Source of the DNA: Ophiothrix spiculata
Lineage: Eukaryota > Echinodermata > Ophiuroidea > Amphilepidida > Ophiotrichidae
Assembly: GCA_000969725.1 (NCBI GenBank)
Contig: JXSR01S010182.1
Reading direction: 5' to 3' (one strand)
DNA length: 37,978 nucleotides
The notes beneath the pieces were generated by a model, which was given only the letters and a program-made list of their open reading frames with translations, searched no databases and was not told the DNA's origin. The translations under genes were made by a program, and so were the position numbers. Numbering within the stretch: position 1 is the stretch's first letter; each line of letters begins with the position of its first letter. Shown here one piece after another: positions 22,701-34,700 of the stretch.

Positions 22701-25700
22701 CTTCTCATTATGTAATGTGCCTGATTGTGTATTCGAGCTAGATGCTAGTCCCATTAGATTCAAAGTCTCACAAATATTGAATGATGCGTGGGAAGATAAC
22801 ATCGTGATAAAAGAGCTCATGTTGTGATCATTGTACTTTGCAAGATCATTAGTTGAGATTGGTTCATTTATTAAAGGGGCTGGACAAGTTTAACATCATC
22901 CCCAAACTTTGTGCCAAGCAGTTTGAGATTTTTACATCATTTGTAGTGTTCAAGCACCTTGTGATGAATTGTCGTCGACGGAAGGTGACGAACTTCAGCA
23001 AAACCACAACAAGTGATGTAAGCCTGCATTTATAAGGAAAAGAGACTAACAAAATCAGACTTTGGCTTATTGGCATTGGGTGACGATTTTGTGACGAAGT
23101 CCAACTGTAAGGAAAGTGGTCAGACAGCTTTTAGTGACCTTGGCTGACATAAATGAACAAATGGTGAAGATGGGTCGCGGCAAAAATATTTTGACATGGT
23201 GACTGGCATCAAAGTCAGAATACAAGTGCAAATAGTTCTCTTTATTCCCACTGACTTCCTTGAAAACGACCAACAAAACTGTGACGACCTCTAAACAACT
23301 AGAGATAGATGACTACAATTGGCATGGAAATGTCAAGGAACTGAGGTTTGCAGTGGCCAACAAAATCTGAACAAAATCACACCTAATTTTATGTCATCAC
23401 AAATGTAAAAAACTTTTTATGACTAATAGTAGCAACAGTCTTTGGTTGCTAGTGAATTTGTCAGCATTAACTGACATTAGCTAACAATGATGCTGGAAAA
23501 TTCAAATTGCAATTTGCAGGTATCCATTGCTTATCGATATCCTTACTCATCACAGTGTGAGACAGGCCTTAAGGTGCGTTTACACTGTGACGTATTGGGG
23601 GTAACGACAAGCAACGTAGACTTGCGCATTGCAGATTTGAATTTTACGCCCGTCATCGTTAGTATAAGTCAGTTAACGCTCACACACGCTGCTAGCCACG
23701 CACACTATCGTTACTGACTTCGTTTTCAGTTACAACTTTTTAGTTGAAAATACATTACCCTCCGTCGAAACAAGTCGTCACAGTGTAAACGCACCATTAG
23801 AAAACGCACCATTAGCGTTAATAATGGCAGCATGCAAAGCTTTGTTCTCAAATTCATTCCGTTGTTATCAGAATTTTAAACCTCTATTGTTGAAATTTGA
23901 AAGTTGGCTGTATCAGTAGACTATGCAATGTAAAATTGAAATTCTATTTAATTCATCCACAATTTCTCATGTAAAAGAAATATTTTACATTTTTCTTACG
24001 ATAACATGTAGCATGAATATACATTGTATACATTTAGAAAATAACTCATACCTAAGATTTACAAGATACTATTTTTTGCCATACTAAAGTTTTGAAGCAA
24101 AAATTTCACAATATTGACATCTTAAAATCTAACAAACCAAATAAAAATCATGCATCTGTTGATAGGTTTATGAAATGTTGTCCTATGCACCTTTAAAGTC
24201 ATCAAGAAACTGGGCATTGATCAAATTTTTATTGTACAATGATAAAAGCGCGTCGCACTGATGACGTAATGGTACCATGCATAAGGACATCTCGGCGTGC
24301 GCGTGCAAGAAAGGTGTATATGCAATGGCTGCCTTAAGTTAAAACACCTAGTTACTAGAATGTGAAAAATCCACAATCCAAATCAATGAAAAATGGCAGC
24401 TATTGCAGTTACGACTTTGTTTCACTCATATACTATCTCTAGCACTTGTTTTGTTGACCCATCTTTACTGAGAAGTGGCAGTTTGTCTCAAGTTCCTACT
24501 TGTTGTATTCGTGACTTCTTGTTGGTATGGTTCAAGATTTATAGTGTGTTCATGAAAAAATGGTATGTTCTTTTTAGAAGCTCTCCCCTTTCACAGCACT
24601 TTGTTGTTGTTTTTCAGTCATTTTAGTTAGAAGCTCTCCCCTTTCACTGTTTTTTTTAGGGTCTACATCGGATGAATTCCCATACGGTTTATACCTGCCT
24701 GCTTCTTTATGGCTTTTTTTTTTCTGTTTCATAGTGAAAGATGACCACTAAAATTATTTATTTTTAAAAATGTATTTCAGTTTTCTCAGGTCTCTGAGAT
24801 ATTCACATATACATGTACCCAAACAACGCACCGCTCCAATTTTTAGCTTGACCTTGGATAACCTAACGGATTCAAACTCGGTATTCCTCAGACCAAGTTA
24901 CTTCCACCCACCAAGTTTGAGGAGCGTGCAACCTACCATCTCTTTAGAAAATGTATGGACAGACAAACATTGCGTATTATTATCGGTTTTCTCCTTGAAA
25001 TGACCTTTTGACCTTAAATGACCTTGACCAGACTTCCATTGGATATTCCTTGGGTGGGGCCATGCGTGGTGCAAGTTAGGTTGAGATTGATACATGTATC
25101 TCCGAGTTATGCACATGTACCCAAAACAAACATGTACACCCGCTCCACCTTTTACCTCGGATGACCAAATGAATTCTTGATGAAAATGAAAACTTGATCT
25201 TCCTCAGACCAAGAGAATTTATCTCCTTTCTTTTATTTCTTAATCGCAGGTGCCACAAGTTCGTGCAAGGAAGCCAACTATAAACCATCGTTTCTACCTG
25301 ATCATGAATTAAGGAATCTTATCATGGCGGTAAGTTTTTTGAATTGATCATTTTCTGTTTTCTTTCTCTTCAAACTCTTTAACAAGTTACTCAAATCAGT
25401 AGGTTGTCTTTAGGTGTCCCAAAACACTTGTCTATAAGGAGATATCACGCTTGACGCAAGCACAAACACATCAATTATCTGACTGCACATTGTGTTGTGG
25501 TACGTTATGACAATTCAAAATTGCAAATGCTTTGTCGTCTGCCGCAACTACAAGCTTGGTCGTATGACGCAATGACAGCTACTCTGAAACCTCCTTAACA
25601 GTCTCTTAGGAGAGTGATATTTAGCTCACTCCTAAAACTGCTGAAATCAGTTTACGGGTTTTCTCAGAGATGCAAATTCTCCATTGATTTTCTTAAAAAT

Positions 25701-28700
25701 TTAGTATTTGGTAGATTTATTTTTTCTAATAACTAATCTGAAATAAAAAAATATAGGTCACCATGCTTGTTTTTAAGATACAGGCATTTAAAAAGTACAT
25801 ATTTTCCAACAAAATTACCCGATTTACCATACAAAGTATAGGGAAAGCTCCAAAAAGTTGATCATTATGTGCTTGTAAAATAGTAAATGCTAATTGATTT
25901 GTTAATTTTTACATATGTTAAGCCTTTAGTGGCCAAATTATTTTTTTGAAATTTGAGCTATTGTGACATAGGTACAGATAAGCTAGCATATCTAAGAAAC
26001 TATGAATTCAAAGTACCTATAAGTAAGTATAAGTACATATATTATGAAAGCTAACATCCAGGGAATCAACATAAATTGGCCTTTCATANNNNNNNNNNNN
26101 NNNNNNNNNNNNNNNNNNNNNNNNNNNNNNNNNNNNNNTAACATCCAGGGAAACTTAATTAGCGACACAGAAACATAATTTGGTCGTTCATATGGTTGCC
26201 ATGGCAACCAAAATGTAAACATTTTATTTTGACCATAATAAAAATAATTGTTTCTGGAGTCAAATAAATATCTTTCCAATATTCCACCTCAAACAAACTT
26301 TTTGAACAGAAAGGAAATATTTTTTTGAGCATTTTGACACCTGAATGGGTGAAATCGGACCTTGTATGGCCAAGATACGTCAAAAAAGCTGAAAATTGAA
26401 AACGATGAAAAATGCGCAAAATTGACAAAATGGCCGCCGCTTGTCATTTTTGGCAGCCATTTTGGATTTTTTTAAACACAAAATTTATTTATTTTGGCTT
26501 AAAAAATTAGTTTAAGTATAAATAAAACTTTTAATTACCAAAACCTCAATAATTTGACAATTTTGTGTAGTTTTTAATTGCCCGCCAAATTTAAACCATT
26601 GTTTCACACATGTGCATGTAAATGAATAGGATTTTCACATATTTTGCCTAAATTTCATGTGTTTTGAATAAAATGGCAGGAAATCAAACACTAAATGTCA
26701 AAACGAGTCAAAATTGGTATCAAAATAAAGGAAATTTTGTCTACTTTGCATTTAAATACATTCAAAACAAACCAAACACTCATATACCCTTCAAAATGTT
26801 GCTGGAAAAGAACCCCCATGTTATGGGTCAAAATGACCCATATGGCCACTAAAGGCTTAAAGCACTTTTTGCGCTCTTCAAAATACTGAAATAAAGAAAT
26901 AGGGTCAATTGTTAGTTTTCAAGAAAAATGGCAAAAACTGGCATTTTTTGATAAAATTTGATTACTTTGATGGCACATCTGCGTCTGCATAATTTCCAGA
27001 GTATATATTACGCAGCGATGCGGCGCGTGATTAACCAAACGCTTTAGTAATGCGTGCGTTCAGTGTGCATTGAAATTTGCGCACGAAAAACGGATGCCAA
27101 CATTTTTTTGATTTTTAACTATTTAGGAAAAAAATTGTTTTCCCGCAGTCGTAAGCAACTGCATCTTTGAGAAAACCCCTTAATACACATGTTGAGACCT
27201 CAAGTTGCTCTCCTGACAACTCCTCCTAATGAACCTTTCAGGAGAGCAATTATAGCTCTTCCCAAAAACTTTTGAAAACGCAGCCCTGGGTAATTATATT
27301 ATTCATAATTATCCAACAGTAATCAAATTGTCAAAAGTTAAAGAAAGCGGACATATTTGTAGGTAGATTCAAATCACTAGACTTAATGAATACTAATTCT
27401 CACTTGATATTACTAATTAGTGACTATTCATCTAAGCGCGCTATGACGTCATTTTCCTTTTAATTGACGATAACTTCAAAATTTGAGCGTAAGGTTAATT
27501 AACGTAATTAACTTTTTTATCTGTATGATGTTATAAAACCAAATTTAGACATTCCCTGTGATGAAAATTGTTTTTTAGATTTTACCCCATGTAATTTCAT
27601 CTCTAGCTATCTTTTGAAAACAGTCAGTGTTTTTTTTTCTTGATTTGACATCCACTTGACATTCAGAATTGACCAGCAAATTATTAAAAAATCCTACAGG
27701 TAGAGCACTCGTAGCTACTCGTTACTATTTCGCGCTATTTTCGGCGCTGCCCGGGAAGACAATGCGTAAAAACTAATTCGCGTTTTGCGTATTAGGCGCA
27801 AATCTTACGCTTAGATACCACATGCGTGTTTTGTCAAAATCTTCCCGCCACTGACCAACAAATTCTATATCACTGCCCACTTGAATAAAAACCGTGATTG
27901 TCTTTAAGAAAATTCCTTGTTTTCAAAAGAAAAAAACACATATTTTTCAAATTATGATTTTCTTGCAGAAATCTAAATATCTCTGAGTGTTATATAAATT
28001 CACTCTTTATATTCAGGAAACTCATAAAAATGAATCAAATATAAAAGAAAAGAAATTAAAAAGGGAAATTGGTGCAATAAATGAATGTGACACACTCAAG
28101 TAAAATAAATATTTTTATATTCTTGATAGTTTCCCTGTTTCAATGAAATGATTGAGACATTGAAAATAATTTGTGTATAAAATAGAAATAGTTCCAAGTG
28201 CTAATGAAGCAATGGTTAAAGACAGATTCTTTTGAAAACCAAATAATGCTACATGTAGTATGTTATTGTGAAATATATGTACTTTTTCCATAAAAACACA
28301 CAATTTAGGCAAATTTAATGATTTAATTTGTCCTCTTCACTTCACTATTAAAACAAGCATCCTAAAAGACAGGCTCTTGTACTTCAATCACATAATTTAT
28401 CAATGTTTAAAGAACTCACCATTTCACTCCAATATCCCCTCCCAGATCCCCTCCCCTGGTGACTGGTCCCACACATTTCTTGAACAAAGATAGCTGTGTG
28501 CCATCACATCAAGAAAATTTTGTCCAAGAATCATTTGGTATTGATATGGAGTTAGAAAATTTTTGCAGCGATTCTATCACTGCCAGGGAGTGTCAGTTTA
28601 TGCAGTCTTTACATGCGCTGCACGTAGTGGGCTTTCAAATTTAAAAGACTGTGACAATATAGAGTATCAAACTGTGGTAAAACATGACACTTTTTATTAG

Positions 28701-31700
28701 AATATTTTGCAACTTTTCCTCATGGAATTTAGTGAATGTCAGAATAACATGTTTTGAAAAATTGATGTCCTTTTCATGTTTCATTGAACATTACAACTTC
28801 CCACGCTCATAACTGTCATAGAGTTAAAAGTGCTTAAATTTGTTCTGGAGTTAGGTGCTGAACTGTGATTTTTGTTTCCATATTTTAATTTCACATTTTA
28901 TCTCAGAAAAATGCTCATTTTAGATCAAAATACTTTATACTTCATCAAAATACTTCATTTTTAGCCATTATTTTGAGATTTCATTATTGGTGGCGCTATT
29001 CATTTTTTGAAATTAATTATATGCATATTGCATAAATTAATTATTTGTTGTGTGAATTTAATATGAATAGAATTTGTTTTTGGTCTCCTTTACCTTATTC
29101 ATGCGGCAAATGTCAAAGCTAAGGATCATAGATTTGGCTATAAATGGCTACACTCAGGACCATGAAATAGTAGAATAAGCTTATTCTACAGGGTGTGCCA
29201 ATAAAAACGCAAGATTTTTTGTGATTTTTTTCTGAGAGAATTAGGCTTTATGTAATTAAAACAATTATCAAATGTTATTGTACAAACTCTCAACTTCAAA
29301 TAGCATTTTGTTTCGTAAAATTTGAGCCTTTAATTCTGAAGTTATTGCAAGTTCTGTGAAGCCCTTAAAAATTGGGTTGGTCCGATTTCTTATTTTAATT
29401 CCATGATCAATAACCAAAAGTAGGTAGCAATCAAAACATTAAATGACAAGTTACTTCATCTCCAGATGAAAACTTATATCGCTTACTTGCATTTTTTGTT
29501 TAGTGTTATATCAAAAGCTCATTGAAAGTATCCAATCAAGCCAAAAAGGATGTCAGAATAACTTTTATAATTGCCAGAAATAACGATTTCAAATGTTTTT
29601 ATCCAAAATGCCATGTTCAAAGTTTCCACAAACCGGAATGTAAGTTCGTTTCCGAATATCTGGCATGATGTGAACCTTGATTGTAAAATTTATCTTGATA
29701 CGCAATCCCCCAAAATTACATTTGCAGCTACTGCCTCTGAGTCTCGCATTTTATCTATTCATTTTTATAATAAAAGGTTAATACGAAAGCCCTTGAACTT
29801 TTTGTTTTAGTTTAGAACTGACACTGACTGAAGTACCACAACTAAAACCAGCCAGGCTGAGACTGCTAAAACTAAATTTCATAATTGCTTCAAAAATATC
29901 TTTGAGCCACAAATAATTATTGTAAAATTAGTTTAACGGGTTTAAATTTATAGGGGCTATGCTAATGTCTTGTATGCATATCATCCTGCGTTAACATACT
30001 TCATCCGATGACCACAAATCGGACCAGATTGAAATTTGTGTTCCATTTAGAAAATGCTGTATCTCCGGACAGGAATATCTGAAGTGGATGAAACAAAGGG
30101 CATAATGAAGGGGAGAAGCTCTATTTTAATACCATTAATGTTTTGACGAGAAAAATGGCCTGCTTATATTTTAAATGTTTTTGTTTTCAAATCTTGCGTT
30201 TTTATTGGCACACCCTGTACTATTTCCACGTCAGGACTCATGACAAAGTTCTAATCTTGTATCTAATGTCTATGAAATGACAATTAAATCTTAGCTATAC
30301 TTTCCTGGTTTCTTTTTGAGTTGTTTTGGGGTGCCCGGTAAACCAAATTTGAATAAAAGTAATATGCCTACAATATGCCAACATCAGAAAATTGAAGGAG
30401 AAAAAACTTAAAAATAGTCGGTCGTAAGTAACACAGCCATTGGAGTACCCAAGGGTGGCTTTGAGGGCTGAAGCCTCCCCATAAGATTGTAAAAATCTTG
30501 TAAAATCAGTCTCTTTTTAATGATTTTTACCATTCAGTCCCTCATAATCGGCAAATCCTCGCAAGGAAAAATTCCTGGGCACACCAGTGAGAGCTGTAAA
30601 TTTGTTAAGATTCCCCCTAGAAGAATTTACCAGAACCAAATTAGATTCCTGTTTAGTGAATAGGATACATTGTGCATGACAAGAGAAGATATCGTGTGTG
30701 TCCCATGATGCATTGCTTCCTATGGGAAATTTTGTACAGGAAGTCATGTGAGTAGTTAGTGATGAAACATGCCCAAAATGCAAGATTACAACAATTAACT
30801 TTGATTTATGGGTATTTTATCACTAACTACTCACATGATTTCCTATGCAAACAATTCCATCGGAAGCAATGCATAATGGGATACACATGATATCTTCTCT
30901 TGTGCATGACTCTCAAAGAATCCATAGATTCTCACAGATATTTTCCACAGTAGACTTAGAATCCAACTTATGATTCTCTCAGTAGTGAACAAATATCTAC
31001 CCTGCATATGAGTAGTTGTGCTGAACTGTCGTTGACTGATTTCTGTTTTGCTTGTTTTCTGTAGGCAGCAGATGGGTTTCTGTTTGTTGTGAGCTGTGAT
31101 AGAGGGAAATTACTCTATGTATCTGAACCAGTTAACAATATTCTCAATATATCTAGGGTAAGTTATTATTACTGTTACAAAACATCACGCCACAGAAAAT
31201 TGGATATGTTGGTTCTCATCCAATGGATTTTCATGAATTCTTGAGGTAGGAAAGTTTTTTTTCCATTGTAAAATGTGACCCATCATATCGAAAGGTACCT
31301 TAAGGTCAGCATAGTAAATTACAAGATATGGGCCATTGAAGGTGAGCAGAGTTAAAAATCACGTCCAAGGTCGAATTTCTAATTTTATCAGAAACGTTAC
31401 TTTTGAAGTGTACTCCATCATATTAATCAGGTTTCAGCATCCAAAACATAAGAAAAATGTGTTAAGAACCAAGATAGAAATCCTCTCTCCATTAAAGTTT
31501 TACATAGTACAAATACTTTCAACTCAATTTTCTCAGAACTACAGTTTTCCGAATCAGCCCGATGCCTTTTGCCAATTTAGATGTAAATTTGCAACCAAAG
31601 TCCGAACATCCAATAACCAAAAGTAAGGTGTCATTTTAAAGCTTAAAATCTCAGCTTTCAGATAAGACCAAAAAATTCTTTTTGATTTTGGGACCTTTAG

Positions 31701-34700
31701 GTACCTTTCGATATAATTAGTAATATTAATAGTTTTCTATATTTACCAATATTGTGCTCAAGGACAGGGGATGGTCCTTTTTAAAATGTGAAATGCAGTG
31801 GGGTTTTACCTCAAAAATTTGACTTGCAGAAATTGTGGAGGGACAGGAACCAAACATTCAATTTGATGTGGCCTTAGTGTTTAATTTCACAGACATATTT
31901 TATTGTGAAGATTTCATTGTGATTGTCAACTGATAATATCTGCACCACAGCAACCCTGAATGGTGACAGTATGGTGATTTCTTTAAATTATTTTTTTAGC
32001 CCTGACACCATTTTGGAGAGTCAAACTCCAGTATTGGCCGATGTAATTGCTATATCAAGGTTAATGAAATAATATAGTTCAAGTACCCAATAAACACAAA
32101 TTTCGAATCATATGGATACTTGGATCAGTAATCAGTGAGTATGAAACATATTCTCCCATATTTGTGATGTGGTATGGCAAAATGCTCAACTTGGCAGGGA
32201 TGGAAATTATTTTTTGTAATATTATGAAAATATATATTTTGCTCTTTCTAATGTTTTTTTTTCATCAGAAATAATCATTCCTAATCAAAGTTATGGAATT
32301 TTAAAGTTTGGATGTACAAATTGTTTGAAATGAGAAAAGGACAATAAAATACAGAAAATAATAAAGAAATATAAAGAAAAACAAAAGAATTATTTGTTAA
32401 AAAGTGCACCTTGTCATTAAAATTTTACTCTAGAATTTTTACATTTTGTTTTTATAATATTTAGCATCACAAATTTGTAGAAAAACTCAGTTTTGACAAA
32501 AATCGCCCTTCCCATTATTTTTGCCTTATTAAATGCTCAATTAACAGCCTTGCCCATTTCCGTCTGGTTTCGCCATACCATGTCACATTTGATCAAATGG
32601 GGATGTGCTGCTTGAATAAGTTGCTTTTTTACAAGAAATTCTTGGATTATGTTTTTACCAAAAATCCTGAAACATGGACCAACTTTAATGAGTGAGCCCT
32701 AAATTTTGTGATTTTGGGGGTATTTGAATGGCGAAAAACCCCAAAATTGCAATTTTTTTTTTTTAAAGCCTAATTTTCAAGAGTAATCCTTAAAAAGTGG
32801 TCACGTTTTGGCCAAAATCACCCTATCACCTTGGTCTTTCAGTGACTACCATTATATGCAATTTTGCATGAGTGCCATGCCCATAAGTAAAATAAAAATT
32901 TTAGTCCCTTACCCAGAGATCCTCAAGTTAATATATAAAATTGAGTAAAAATGCCACTTTTTATTTGCACTTATTTGGGACATCATATGTAAGTGCTTGC
33001 TTTACTATGACTGCAATATTTAGAACAAACTGCATGAGTTTCATATTTACCTAGACTACAAAATTTATACTTCTAGGAATTGTGGAAAATAAATGTTATC
33101 AAGTAGAAGTTCGATAAATGTAAAAAAAACCTGTTAGGAGACTTAGTCCGAACAACCCAATTTTAGGTGCAAATATTTGACAACAAATGTAATTGCCACA
33201 TTCACAATGATATAATATAGAATCACTACTCCTTTGAGCTTTGCGCTGAGATTTGTAACGGATTTGCGCCGTGTAATAAAGGACTTTAAAAGTAGAACAC
33301 TGGTGAGGTTTTTTTCAACATAAGCCACCTCAATGCATTCTGGACAAACTATGACTGCAAGATTTAGAACAAACTATGAGTTTCATATTTACCTAGACTA
33401 CAAAATTTATACTTCTAGGAATTGTGGAAAATAAATGTTATCAAGTAGTGGTTTGTTACATGTTAAAAAAACTGTTGTGAGACTTAGTCTGACCAACCCA
33501 ATTTTAGGTGCAAATATTTGACAACAATTGTAATTGCCACATTCACAATGATATAATATAGAATCACTATTCCTTTGAGCTTTGCGCCGAGATTTGTAAC
33601 GGATTTGCGCCGTGTAATAAAGGACTTTGAAAGTAGAACACTGGTGATTTTTTTTTCAACATAAGCCACCTTAACCCTCAAAGAGCCGGGCTTTTTCGAC
33701 CCATCTCACAGCCGGGGGGGCGGATTCCGCCCCCCTTCCGATCTCGGAATCCGATTGACGAAACATCAAGTGTAGGGTACTGGTGGATAGCTATGACCCT
33801 CATGAGTCCATTGGTACCAACAAAATTGAAATCGGACCTTGTATGACGTCACAGTGACGTCATAAGTGACGTTGTGTCAAAAACGCGAAAATCGCCAAAA
33901 TCGTCGTTTTTCGCAATTTTTTCGAGCAAAAGTTGCAATTTTTATCAAAAATGTGTGGCAAAGTATACTTAGGCATGTTATTACTCTAAATAAATCAAAT
34001 AAATACAATAAAACATAGTGGAAGTGTATCCTGATAACAAAAAACACGATTTGTATGTAATTTGCATTGAAAATCAGTTTTTGGTCAGTTTTTCGGTTGA
34101 CCCAGCTTGCCATTACGGAACGCTACGTCCTAACCCTAGGTCCGATTTTCACAAAAATGGTCTTAAAATAAGCGCAAGGCTTTAAGGAAAAAAGTCAAGA
34201 AGTTTCAGCGCGAAAAAATAACAACCGGCGGAGGTATAAAAAAAATTCCGGAGGGGGGGGGGCCTCCCCCCCCCCCCCCCCCCCGGCTCTTTTAGGGTTA
34301 ATGCATTCTGGACAAACTAACAAGACACACTGTTAGTATTGCTATCACTTTTGTTACAATAGGTTATTTTTTTTTTTCATTTGATTGGGAAAAATTGACA
34401 TTTTGTAGGAAATTTCTTGTTTCCGTAATGAGGAATATTTGCTATTTAAGTGGGGAATTGGTTGCAAATGTTACCATGTGTCATCAAAACAATGTTTTCC
34501 GCTATTATTTCAAGTGCATTTTAAAGTTAACATTCAGAGCAAGTATAATAAAAATGGATTTAGTCTTTTAAAGTAGGTTAAGTATGTGGAAAATTAATAT
34601 CTCAAAGGAGGTTGTTTTATCATTACATTAATGGTATTTAATTGATGCGATTATATGTAATTATTATTTAAAACATGCTAATTGTAATGAGCATTTGAAA

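Noticed and set aside
25657-27178. Element bounded by GGGTTTTCTCAGAGATGCA and its reversed relative
   Set aside because: The two ends are diverged, have no target duplication, and one nearby motif pair is in direct rather than inverted orientation.
28459-28641. Protein-like open frame as an extra BMAL exon
   Set aside because: No BMAL similarity, and exons 5 and 6 join in phase without it; there is no GT donor in a suitable place.
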